Below, piece after piece: positions 21,168 through 28,846 of a stretch of DNA of 34,160 nt (its first letter is position 1; each line of letters opens with the position of its first letter). The notes beneath the pieces were generated by a model. The model saw only the letters and a list, made by a program, of their open reading frames with translations, had not been told where the DNA came from and did no database searches. The stretch spans positions 1-34,160 of the forward strand of contig JBDRHZ010000052.1 of the NCBI GenBank assembly GCA_043816305.1, written 5' to 3'. The position numbers and the translations under genes were made by a program. This DNA is from JAHIVN01 sp018816645 (GTDB taxonomy: Bacteria > Patescibacteriota > Dojkabacteria > JAHIVN01).

Positions 21168-22946
21168 TTATTCAACCTGACGAAAGTAGAAAGTCAAACT
21201 AAAGATAGGATCCACTTCCCCCGAAGGCACTTCGTTCCCCACCCAAAAATTATAAATTATCTTAAAAAATTCACCATTTATATCTCCGGCACCATTTTTT
21301 CCCACAATACGGACCTTAGCTGCTCTCCCGGAAACATCCCGCACAAATTGTATATCTTTTAAACTTCCAACACTATTCAGCAGATTTTTTACATCATTTG
21401 AACTCGGGTATGAATATCCTGCCTTGCTGTACCATTCTAACATTGATTGAAGTTCTTTTAAAGAATAACTATTCGCTCTCCACATCCAGTCAGTGTACGA
21501 TCCCTTCGCAGCAAAACTTGAATCGTTAACTCCCTGCAACCATGAGAAGCCCTCTCCGCAGTTCCCAGAGAAATCCCAGCACCATACCGGATTTCTGTGT
21601 GTAGCTGTTCCCCACCCATTATTATTGTCCGAGGAATAATATGCCTTGATAATACTGCTTCCAGATTTCAGTACTTTTCCCTTTGTTTCATCAGCCGCCC
21701 ATTTTTTAGCATTTCCTCCTTTATAAACTTGACAGCTTGCAGAAGTACAAATCGGCCCACCGTAAGCCAGAGCGTAAGACCTCGCTACTATTACCTGGGC
21801 TTCAATGGCATTCTCCGGCCAGCAGTCCCAAATAGTATTGGGGTCATCCAGCCTGTACTTATCAGGCCTGGAGTTCACTTGTGACTGTGTCCCGCACGCC
21901 TTATCCGGGATTTCTCCTAACCCCGAGACATAAACTTCTATATCCATAGTGCCATAACCGATAACATCTATATTCCCAGAAGCTGTGCCAATAATGGTTC
22001 CAGAATAATAAAACTTTGCGATCTGCGTTCCACTCATTCCATTTTTACCTCCTCCATATGCACCGTATTGAGAAAAGCCCAATCCATGTCCTTGGTAGAG
22101 CGCCCGACCTCTTCCATAGAAGTAATATTCTCCTTTGACCAGAGGCTTTGTTCCTCCGTTCACATCACCTATGAGAATAGCTTCTTCGTCCATCATTTTC
22201 CTCAAATCATCATTCAATCCTTCGATATCCTGTTGTACTGATCCCATCTGAGCCCTGATACTCGATTGAACGTTGGCATTCTGAGAAGCAAGAGAATTAT
22301 AATATGATATTTGATCCTCAAGTTCCTGCTTTCTTTCGGCCAGAGTTTTGTTTTCATCGCTTAATACCCCGACCTTTTTCTCGAACTCAATTTTCTTTTT
22401 CCTTAATGACTCAGCCTCAAGTGCCATCTGGTTTATACTTTCGATATCGGTATCAAGCAGAGTTTCCCGATACTTATAGTCCTTCCAGAACCCATCTACT
22501 TCACCATTTGAAAGCAGCACATCCACAAGACCCCGACGGTCATTTATATATACATTTACTAAATTCTCATTCATTTCACCTTGCTTCTTCTCCATATCCA
22601 GCTCAATGAATTCTAGATTCTTCTTATATTTATCAAGCTTTACTTTATTGACATCCAGCTCCGCTTTGACTTTATTCAACTCATTCTCGATGTTTTCCAG
22701 CTGTGAAGACGAGCCTCCCATCTGGGATTCATAGTAGGCAACCGTCTGCTCTGCTTTCTGAAGTTCAGTCTCTAAGCTATTAAGCTCCTCCTCTTTTTGA
22801 TCAATTTCTTTCTCAATATCATCCTGTGTCTTTGAAAATACATCGGTGGGCAAGTTCAGGGAGTTGAACAAGAGCAGCAAGACAAATGGGACCGCTAAAT
22901 AAAGCTCTATTCTTTTCAAACATTGAAGGCCTCTCAAAGCTTTCAT
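21168..22946 (-). CDS. Exported coiled-coil protein with SpoIID/LytB-type domain
   Basis: 592 aa. A signal peptide or anchor lies at about 12-31. A long coiled coil (about 40-250) is like those of PcsB/CwlO/EnvC proteins that regulate wall cutting. The SpoIID-like domain begins with GHGLGFSQYGA (286-296) and KFYYSGT, then comes EAQVIVARSYAL (382-393) and YYSSDNNNGWGT. In B. subtilis SpoIID the ARTY block precedes the GHGVGMSQYGA block; here the order is reversed, a permuted layout I also associate with actinobacterial relatives. SpoIID cuts glycan strands. It probably acts on peptidoglycan during division or during assembly of the surface machine encoded nearby. Confidence 0.85.
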   Translation of the reverse strand: MKALRGLQCLKRIELYLAVPFVLLLLFNSLNLPTDVFSKTQDDIEKEIDQKEEELNSLETELQKAEQTVAYYESQMGGSSSQLENIENELNKVKAELDVNKVKLDKYKKNLEFIELDMEKKQGEMNENLVNVYINDRRGLVDVLLSNGEVDGFWKDYKYRETLLDTDIESINQMALEAESLRKKKIEFEKKVGVLSDENKTLAERKQELEDQISYYNSLASQNANVQSSIRAQMGSVQQDIEGLNDDLRKMMDEEAILIGDVNGGTKPLVKGEYYFYGRGRALYQGHGLGFSQYGAYGGGKNGMSGTQIAKFYYSGTIIGTASGNIDVIGYGTMDIEVYVSGLGEIPDKACGTQSQVNSRPDKYRLDDPNTIWDCWPENAIEAQVIVARSYALAYGGPICTSASCQVYKGGNAKKWAADETKGKVLKSGSSIIKAYYSSDNNNGWGTATHRNPVWCWDFSGNCGEGFSWLQGVNDSSFAAKGSYTDWMWRANSYSLKELQSMLEWYSKAGYSYPSSNDVKNLLNSVGSLKDIQFVRDVSGRAAKVRIVGKNGAGDINGEFFKIIYNFWVGNEVPSGEVDPIFSLTFYFRQVE

Positions 22947-23036
22947 ATAAGGCAGAGATAAAGATAATATGTCTAATTATCTAATATTTACGAAAAAATC
23001 TCAATAAAATGTGAATATAAACAAACAGGGAAATCT

Positions 23037-23474
23037 CTAAACTGTTCCTGTACATACTCCTGGGAAAAAGAACTTGAAGATAGCCATATTATCAAACTGA
23101 TCAAATCCTGTCGTAAAGCAGTTTCCCGGATCTTGGAGTGCCAGCAGGATAATCATTACTCTAACAAATATATAGCCTCCAAAAACAAGTCCAAATGCTA
23201 TTGCGACATTTCCTCCTCGCTTCTTTAGACCAGCTAGTTTTTGTTCGTCTCCGAAAGCAAGCATCCACTGAGCCCCAATATAGATAACTGTAAATATGAA
23301 ATAGGGAATGGATAGAGCCCAAAGAGCAAGTAATGCGTCTATAAAAATCACTTCGAGTTCCTGCAAACGGTAAGGTTCATCTTTTATAGTTCCCGCAGCT
23401 TTTACTCCACTTATTTTTAGCACTAAAGTCAAAGGAACCAAAAAAAGGCCTCTCAATAAATTCTTAATCTTCAT
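23037..23474 (-). CDS. VirB2/TrbC-like small membrane protein (pilin-like)
   Basis: 145 aa. A signal peptide ends at about VKA/AGT (residues 24-27). Two hydrophobic helices (about 48-73 and 88-113) are separated by a short charged turn, FGDEQKLAGLKKRGGN, the layout of VirB2/TrbC pilins. Two Cys are in the C-terminal extracytoplasmic part (GNCF, GVCTG) and could form a disulfide. Homologues at 25342-28809 share the helix-turn-helix design. Assignment as a secretion or pilus subunit is by architecture. Confidence 0.65.
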   Translation of the reverse strand: MKIKNLLRGLFLVPLTLVLKISGVKAAGTIKDEPYRLQELEVIFIDALLALWALSIPYFIFTVIYIGAQWMLAFGDEQKLAGLKKRGGNVAIAFGLVFGGYIFVRVMIILLALQDPGNCFTTGFDQFDNMAIFKFFFPGVCTGTV

Positions 23475-23515
23475 ATTTGAACAATCAAAAGTAGATTAAT
23501 CATAATTTAACAATT

Positions 23516-23524
23516 ATTATACCA
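23516..23524 (-). promoter_or_regulatory. Extended -10 promoter of the pilin-like gene
   Basis: Minus strand TGG-TATAAT (TGn plus -10 box) with no convincing -35 box. The leader to ATG 23474 would be about 35 bases. Confidence 0.5.
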
Positions 23525-23674
23525 AAAAACAAGTAAAGGTGATATTCAAGATTATGAAGACTCGGTCCACAAGACGCCTGCCTAGCACTGAAACAAAAAG
23601 TTCTTAGGTAACCACAAGTAGGTTTATAGAACTCATTAACTGGGCTAGGAAAACACAGTTATGGAGTTTTAGGC

Positions 23675-23690
23675 TTGACTCTATTATAAT
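23675..23690 (+). promoter_or_regulatory. Probable promoter of the GT-C-like gene
   Basis: TATAAT at 23685-23690 is 28 bases before ATG 23719, giving a leader of about 22 bases. TTGACT at 23675-23680 is too close to serve it, but with a 16-17 base spacer it could pair with GATAAA/ATAAAT near 23697-23703. Confidence 0.4.
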
Positions 23691-23718
23691 CAATACGATA
23701 AATCTTATTGCTCAACAC

Positions 23719-25215
23719 ATGAACTACTTGAAAAAGCTGTACTTATATCTCTACAGGACACCCCTTGTAACAGGCTCTATTATAATTTTAATTGTCACAA
23801 TACTTCTCTTCATCCCAACAGATCCTGATTTGTTCTGGCACCTAAAGTACGGCGAACTGACACTTGAACAAGGTCCTATTTCACATGACCCCTTTTCTTA
23901 TACTTTTTCAGAGTTTAAATTTTACGACTACGAGTGGCTGGCTCACATCTTTACAATTCTTACATACAGACTAGGGGGATATCTGCTTCTTGCTGTTTTT
24001 TTTGCGATTATTACTCTGACAGCATTCATTCTTTCTGTAAACACAAACCTTTCAAAGAGGGTGGTTAAACAGGTAAAGGTTTTCGCTATCTTTGCTGGAC
24101 TTTTTCTTACAATGCCTATGATCGGCATCCGTCTGCAGATGTTCTCTATGCTTGGAACGATACTTGTTTATCATATTCTAATCAAATATTTAAGACATAA
24201 AAGCAAACTGATCTATCTCATACCACTTATTTTCATGATTTGGGTAAATCTTCACCCGGGCTTTTTATCAGGACTTGCCCTCCTATCCATGATCACCTTT
24301 TCTGAACTAGCTAAAGCGATACTCAGAAGATTCAATCTAATAAATAAAAAAGATTCGATTTACGGAGAGAATGCACCTAATTTAAAACTTCTTTTTTCAA
24401 TTATGATTGCTTCGATAGCTGCAACTTTCATAACTCCATTTGGATATCATATTCTTCTTCAGTCAGCCAAATTTTCTCTTGAGCCATATACCGGGGACCT
24501 TATCAATGAATGGCTATCTCCCAACTTCAAAGCATCAAGCGGCTTCTTCTTTTACATTTTCTCGTTTTTCGTCTTTCTGTCTATTTTCATCAGGAAGCGT
24601 ATCAATCTGAATGAGGTAATCATAATTCTGTTCTTTGTCATCATGACACTTCAGGGCATTCGAAATTTACCCCTCTTTGTTCTCATCTCCCTTCCCTCGG
24701 TTTTACAGGTAACCGGGTTTAAAAAGGTACAAAATTATCTAAAGGATCCAAACATCATTCTTTTTGCAGCAAAATTATTTCTACTACTCATCTCGCTTGG
24801 AGTACTTATGTATAATTTCCGTCTATATCTCAACTTAAATACTAACATAGACAAAGTATTTGAGTACGCCGGCTACCCTCTGTATGCTACTCGTTATCTA
24901 AAGGAAAATCCAAAAGAAGGAAATTTACTAAACGCTTTCGGCTGGGGGGGGTATCTTATCTGGGAGTATCCTGAAAAGAAACTGTACATTGACGGAAGAA
25001 TGCCTTCATGGAAGAACGGTGATAAATCACTTCTTAAAGAACAAGATGAGATCCGAAATCTAAAGATATCCGACTGGAAAGAAAAGCTTGAGAGCTATAA
25101 CATTACAGTAGTTCTTCTTAAGCCTAGCGACCCTATAGTAAATGCTCTCCGAACAGATTCTAGTTGGACCATAACTTATGAAGATAATGCTTCCGTGCTC
25201 ATATATAGGAAATAA
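23719..25215 (+). CDS. Polytopic membrane protein, GT-C glycosyltransferase-like
   Basis: 498 aa with about ten membrane helices. The first extracytoplasmic loop holds DPDLFWHLKYGE, then GPISHDPFSYTF and YEWLAHIF, a D-D-H-rich signature like the catalytic loop of GT-C enzymes using lipid-linked sugars. The C-terminal soluble part (NAFGWGGYLIWEYPEKKLYIDGRMPSW and a final VVLLKPSDP) is typical of a large uncharacterised family with this N-terminus. It may transfer sugars to surface molecules; donor and acceptor are unknown. It is the only plus-strand gene in this part, convergent with the pilin-like genes, with a bidirectional terminator between. It is followed by VirB2-like genes, so glycosylation of surface subunits is possible but speculative. 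Confidence 0.65.
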   Translation: MNYLKKLYLYLYRTPLVTGSIIILIVTILLFIPTDPDLFWHLKYGELTLEQGPISHDPFSYTFSEFKFYDYEWLAHIFTILTYRLGGYLLLAVFFAIITLTAFILSVNTNLSKRVVKQVKVFAIFAGLFLTMPMIGIRLQMFSMLGTILVYHILIKYLRHKSKLIYLIPLIFMIWVNLHPGFLSGLALLSMITFSELAKAILRRFNLINKKDSIYGENAPNLKLLFSIMIASIAATFITPFGYHILLQSAKFSLEPYTGDLINEWLSPNFKASSGFFFYIFSFFVFLSIFIRKRINLNEVIIILFFVIMTLQGIRNLPLFVLISLPSVLQVTGFKKVQNYLKDPNIILFAAKLFLLLISLGVLMYNFRLYLNLNTNIDKVFEYAGYPLYATRYLKENPKEGNLLNAFGWGGYLIWEYPEKKLYIDGRMPSWKNGDKSLLKEQDEIRNLKISDWKEKLESYNITVVLLKPSDPIVNALRTDSSWTITYEDNASVLIYRK

Positions 25216-25290
25216 TCTTTATAAGCAGCTCGAGATCTATGTGCGTCTATTCGTAGAAACTCACCTAGCTTAATCCTTCAGATAATAAAA

Positions 25291-25314
25291 AAAGCTTCAG
25301 AAACCTGAAGCTTT
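25291..25314 (-). terminator. Bidirectional intrinsic terminator between convergent genes
   Basis: A perfect 10-base stem AAAGCTTCAG/CTGAAGCTTT with loop AAAC. On the minus strand the stem is followed by a T-run and ATTATC, strong for the gene ending at 25342; on the plus strand only a short T-run follows, weaker for the GT-C-like gene. Confidence 0.9.
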
Positions 25315-25341
25315 TAAATGTTTGCTTTTAGATATGTTTGA

Positions 25342-25851
25342 TTAAGGGACACTATTCGGATCAACATTAATATTGGCACTTGGAGCAGACGTTCCACCAA
25401 GGATAAAGATTACTGCAAATATACCAATAATCGCTAGAATCATAGCAGCAAAACCCATAAGCACTGCCTTGATAGCACCCTTTGATTCTTCTAGTTTTCC
25501 GGATTCACCCTGACTTGAGATAAATTTGATTGCAGCTAGTGCGGAATAAATAATCGCTGCTAAAAATACTACTACAAAAAGTACTGTAAGAGCAACCCTT
25601 ACCCTCTTGTTAATAAAACTATTGACTTCATCCGCGTTCAAAGTATCATCTCCCCCTGTTAAACCATCTATAATACTTTGTATAAATGGCGGAAGAACAC
25701 CGCTCTCGCTACCTTCGGCTGGAGGAGCAGGAGGAGCAGGATCAACAGCATAACTTGGCATAGCCATACCAAAAAGAAGTGCTCCGCTGACGCCAGTCAC
25801 TGCAAACACTTTTGATGCAAGATTTAAAGATAGCTTTTTTAGCTTATTCAT
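25342..25851 (-). CDS. VirB2/TrbC-like pilin-type membrane protein with signal peptide
   Basis: 169 aa. The signal peptide ends at about PSYA/VDP (residue 35), followed by a Pro-rich linker (APPAPPAEG). Two membrane helices (about 84-108 and 126-151) enclose the turn FISSQGESGKLEESKGAIKA, a motif shared with the neighbours (SSQGNEGRLQSASKWLKNA in the next gene). The layout matches VirB2/TrbC pilins. It has its own promoter and a terminator on each side, so it is a single-gene unit; separate high expression would fit a major subunit (inference). Confidence 0.7.
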   Translation of the reverse strand: MNKLKKLSLNLASKVFAVTGVSGALLFGMAMPSYAVDPAPPAPPAEGSESGVLPPFIQSIIDGLTGGDDTLNADEVNSFINKRVRVALTVLFVVVFLAAIIYSALAAIKFISSQGESGKLEESKGAIKAVLMGFAAMILAIIGIFAVIFILGGTSAPSANINVDPNSVP

Positions 25852-25880
25852 AGTGCAAAACTTTATAAATTAACTTTGAA

Positions 25881-25909
25881 ATTATATCAAATATATGCCA
25901 GATTAGCAA
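25881..25909 (-). promoter_or_regulatory. Promoter of the single pilin-like gene
   Basis: Minus strand TTGCTA (25909-25904), exactly 17 bases, TATAAT (25886-25881); leader about 23 bases to ATG 25851. It lies just downstream of the terminator of the previous gene set. Confidence 0.75.
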
Positions 25910-25929
25910 AATAAAAACAAAATTGCAAG

Positions 25930-25955
25930 TAAAAAAAACAGAATAGACATTCTGT
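25930..25955 (-). terminator. Intrinsic terminator of the four-gene pilin-like set
   Basis: Minus strand: ACAGAAT-GTCT-ATTCTGT stem followed by seven or eight T, starting right after the stop codon at 25957-25959. Confidence 0.92.
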
Positions 25956-25956
25956 A

Positions 25957-26544
25957 TTAGTTACAAACCCAATCAGCAGGAGTGCATTCCCAGGTACATC
26001 CGTCTGGAAGAGTAGATTCATCAATATCTCCCTTGTGCTCAAACAGTGTCTCCCCATGACAGACAGCCAGGTTCTGGGCGAGAGAAAAGACGCTTCCAAT
26101 CCCAAGAAAGAAGGTCACCAAGTTTATGACTATGAACATTATGATCGTTACAGCAAAGCCCACAACTGCATTTTTCAGCCACTTACTCGCACTCTGAAGC
26201 CTCCCTTCATTTCCCTGACTACTGACCAGTCGCATCGCTCCTATACCAATAGCAAAGATCAATGCTAGGAAAAGAACTATAAATAGATTTGAAAGCACAA
26301 CAGCGAGTATAACCCAGATTGACGTATCCCCTTCCCAATAGTTCAGAGGTTTCAGGATTTTGAGTCTTATACTGCCGCCAGAACCAAAAATCTCATCAAA
26401 CAAATCTCCTTCACCAGGTACTAATACATCATCATTATTCGATGCAGCTACACTGACACCACTAATTTGCTGGTTTGAGAATAGTACACAGTTCAATAGA
26501 AAAACGGTAATAGAAATAATAGTAAGTCTAATAGCTTTTTTCAT
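25957..26544 (-). CDS. VirB2/TrbC-like membrane protein with Cys-bearing tail
   Basis: 195 aa from ATG at 26542-26544; a GTG three codons upstream is less likely. A signal peptide (about 1-33) precedes an acidic exported segment, then two membrane helices (about 75-100 and 123-148) enclose the conserved turn RLVSSQGNEGRLQSASKWLKN. The extracytoplasmic tail has four Cys (AVCHGE, DGCTWECTPADWVCN) and may be disulfide-bonded. It is the last gene of the set starting at 28809 and is followed by a terminator. Confidence 0.7.
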   Translation of the reverse strand: MKKAIRLTIISITVFLLNCVLFSNQQISGVSVAASNNDDVLVPGEGDLFDEIFGSGGSIRLKILKPLNYWEGDTSIWVILAVVLSNLFIVLFLALIFAIGIGAMRLVSSQGNEGRLQSASKWLKNAVVGFAVTIIMFIVINLVTFFLGIGSVFSLAQNLAVCHGETLFEHKGDIDESTLPDGCTWECTPADWVCN

Positions 26545-26564
26545 ATAGATCACTTGTATGCAAA

Positions 26565-26903
26565 TTAACTAAAAACCTCATCTATGAAACTAAAGTCGGT
26601 AATATCTACGCCAAGAAGTCCCGCTATAATAGCAAAGACCAAGATAAATCCAAAGGCTATCAGAATCGCCATGATACCATCTTTCATAATCTTCTGAGCC
26701 TTCTGAAGCTTCTCATCACTATCTCCTGCAGTTATCCAGGTAAACCCTCCGTAGAAGATCACAACTACCAGACCTACAGCCAGCAATGCAATAGCTACCA
26801 ATAGGGCAGTTTTCACTAGCCTGGGAAATACAGAGGGATCCGAGTCCCCCGATCCGACGACATTCTCATCAACTCCCAATATTTCTGTCCACTTTTTAAA
26901 CAT
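26565..26903 (-). CDS. VirB2/TrbC-like membrane protein, shortest member
   Basis: 112 aa. No clear signal peptide: a short polar start (WTEILGVDENVVGSGDSDP) leads to two membrane helices (about 33-57 and 74-99) around the turn TWITAGDSDEKLQKAQKIMKDG, which is the core of the group. It has no Cys and no ectodomain, so it represents the minimal version. It lies between two larger members on the same strand with gaps of about 20-27 bases. Confidence 0.7.
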   Translation of the reverse strand: MFKKWTEILGVDENVVGSGDSDPSVFPRLVKTALLVAIALLAVGLVVVIFYGGFTWITAGDSDEKLQKAQKIMKDGIMAILIAFGFILVFAIIAGLLGVDITDFSFIDEVFS

Positions 26904-26930
26904 TACTATTTACTCATAACTACAATATTT

Positions 26931-27587
26931 TTATGTAACAAGGGTTGTATCTATATCAAGTAAGCTTGCCATAATCCGAACAAAAAGCGGCGCAAGTGCT
27001 ATTATAGCGAATCCCACAGCAGCACCAATGGCTATCTTCATACTCTTCCCTTCCTTGTCAGGATTGCCGGCTGCAGTCATACGAACAAAACCAGCATAAA
27101 TTACAGTGAAAATAAATCCAACAACTGCCAAAGGTGTTGTTACCCCACTTGCCTTTGTAATTAACTCCCCTAAGTTCTGAAGCCCGGTTGGGCTTGGTAA
27201 TGTGCCCGGGCTTTGCTGAGTATCTTTGCAACAACAATAAATATTTACATCCCCGGGGATGCCCTTGCAATCTTTTGTGCAACCTCTATCAGGTGTCGCT
27301 TCACAGTGGCTCTTCATTATTGGGAACGCGCTAGCGGAACAAACATCCTCGCAAAAAGGTAATGTAGTAGGTACTGGAAAACAACAACAGTATACATTAG
27401 CCGGATCATCTGGATAATCACAAACACTCATACAGGGATATGCCTGTGCAGCACATAAGTCCCGGGACAAAGTATACGTTCCCGGATAAGTAGACGGGCA
27501 ATCACTACAAGAAAGTGCTTCTACACTTACTGGAAATAGCACTAGAAAGATAGGGATTATTATAATTAGAAAGATCCTTTTCGGCAT
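26931..27587 (-). CDS. VirB2-like membrane protein with Cys-rich exported domain
   Basis: 218 aa. A signal peptide (about 1-24) is followed by about 105 residues with 16 Cys arranged in two similar blocks, each ending in YCCC (PANVYCCC and DVNIYCCC). The C-terminal part has two membrane helices (about 150-170 and 184-205) around MTAAGNPDKEGKSMKIA, the shared pilin-like core. So a disulfide-rich outer domain is fused to a pilin-type anchor. No enzyme motif is seen; binding or structural roles at the surface are plausible. It is in the same minus-strand set as its neighbours. Confidence 0.75.
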   Translation of the reverse strand: MPKRIFLIIIIPIFLVLFPVSVEALSCSDCPSTYPGTYTLSRDLCAAQAYPCMSVCDYPDDPANVYCCCFPVPTTLPFCEDVCSASAFPIMKSHCEATPDRGCTKDCKGIPGDVNIYCCCKDTQQSPGTLPSPTGLQNLGELITKASGVTTPLAVVGFIFTVIYAGFVRMTAAGNPDKEGKSMKIAIGAAVGFAIIALAPLFVRIMASLLDIDTTLVT

Positions 27588-27615
27588 GTTTTATTAATAA
27601 TAATCTTAATTTATA

Positions 27616-28809
27616 CTACTCAAATATTTTACCAATTCCTAGTATATCTATCCCTACAAAGTTCAAAATTATGGGTATCAATACTCCAAAAGCGATTGCT
27701 GCTATCGCACTCCCAATAATTCCCTTTGCCTCCTTCATCTTCTCGGGATCATCTGTATTCATCATGTAGCCTGCTTGGATAAACCGGATAACGGAAAGCC
27801 CTGTCACTATACCAACAAACACCCTCATTACTGCAACAACAATACCGTCATCGCTAGGAGTGATACATCCTACCTCAGTCCATACATTCCCTGTATAGGT
27901 TTCTGAACAATCATCTTTCCCGTCATCCCCAGTTGGACAGTTACAATCTGAATTCCCACATACACAATTACAACAATCCGTAGAGTTCTGTCCTACTTCA
28001 GACTGACAAATTTCTTTACAAGAAGGATCTTTAGGTGTTTTTGCAACATCAGGATTTCCAACATTTGAACAATCTGTCCCATCAGGAGCACCGTTTATGT
28101 GAGAAGTCCACTTTGGATTCGAGTGCGCTGGCCCTCCCAATAGCATTTCAACTTCAACTGAGTGGGGTCCTGGGTCTAAATTTATCGGAATTGTTTCCTT
28201 ACCCAGACCAAAACCATATCCAGTCCAGTATGGATCTTTATTCCCATCTACAGTAAGTGTGTATATAACCTTCTTAAAGACAGTCCCAGTATACCTAAAT
28301 TCTATATTACCCAAACACCCATTACTAAGAGTAATTTTACAATTCTCATCAACACTACTTACAGACAGAACATGGGAATAACCATTTGTATTAGGACCAA
28401 AAGGAGTTCCGTTCGTGAGCCAAGTATAGCAATCCGAATTACCAGTTCTTTTAACAAAAATCTTCTTATCTTCAAAAGCTGGCATTCCTCTCCAATAACT
28501 TGAAAGATTGTATGTAACAACACCCGTTTGCGCAGGATCCTCGTCCACAAACTTTACTGCCTTTGACCAAGCATTTATCTGATCAAAGTATACGAAAGCT
28601 TCAATATTTATCTTATCACCACCTGTTCCAATTGTGTTGTTTCTTATTGTAAGTATATCTGTTACATTATCATATTCACAATCACCATCCTTAACAATAG
28701 CTGCCCTTATCTCATTAAAAGTTCCAGCACCAAATAAAAATATACCCCCGATAATTATTAGTTCTACTACAAAAAAGATAAATTTACGATGCTCGAGATT
28801 CTCTTTCAT
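27616..28809 (-). CDS. Large VirB2-like membrane protein with ectodomain and Cys-rich segment
   Basis: 397 aa. A signal or anchor helix lies at about 10-29. Residues about 35-245 look like a beta-rich exported domain (FRYTGTVFKKVIYTLTVDGN). A Cys-rich stretch of about 246-305 follows (SCKEICQSEVG, DCCNCVCGNSDCNC). Two membrane helices at about 321-345 and 366-389 enclose YMMNTDDPEKMKEAKGIIG, the shared pilin-like turn. It is the first gene of the set ending at the 25930 terminator. Function is unknown; the shared anchor with different outer domains suggests alternative tip or adhesion components. Confidence 0.75.
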   Translation of the reverse strand: MKENLEHRKFIFFVVELIIIGGIFLFGAGTFNEIRAAIVKDGDCEYDNVTDILTIRNNTIGTGGDKINIEAFVYFDQINAWSKAVKFVDEDPAQTGVVTYNLSSYWRGMPAFEDKKIFVKRTGNSDCYTWLTNGTPFGPNTNGYSHVLSVSSVDENCKITLSNGCLGNIEFRYTGTVFKKVIYTLTVDGNKDPYWTGYGFGLGKETIPINLDPGPHSVEVEMLLGGPAHSNPKWTSHINGAPDGTDCSNVGNPDVAKTPKDPSCKEICQSEVGQNSTDCCNCVCGNSDCNCPTGDDGKDDCSETYTGNVWTEVGCITPSDDGIVVAVMRVFVGIVTGLSVIRFIQAGYMMNTDDPEKMKEAKGIIGSAIAAIAFGVLIPIILNFVGIDILGIGKIFE

Positions 28810-28846
28810 TTTAAAATTCTACTATTTAAATCTACTTCACTATAAA

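Noticed and set aside
23565..23600. Further copy of the CCTGCC palindrome (single CGCCTGCCTAGC)
   Set aside because: Only one arm is present and no matching GGCAGG arm lies nearby.
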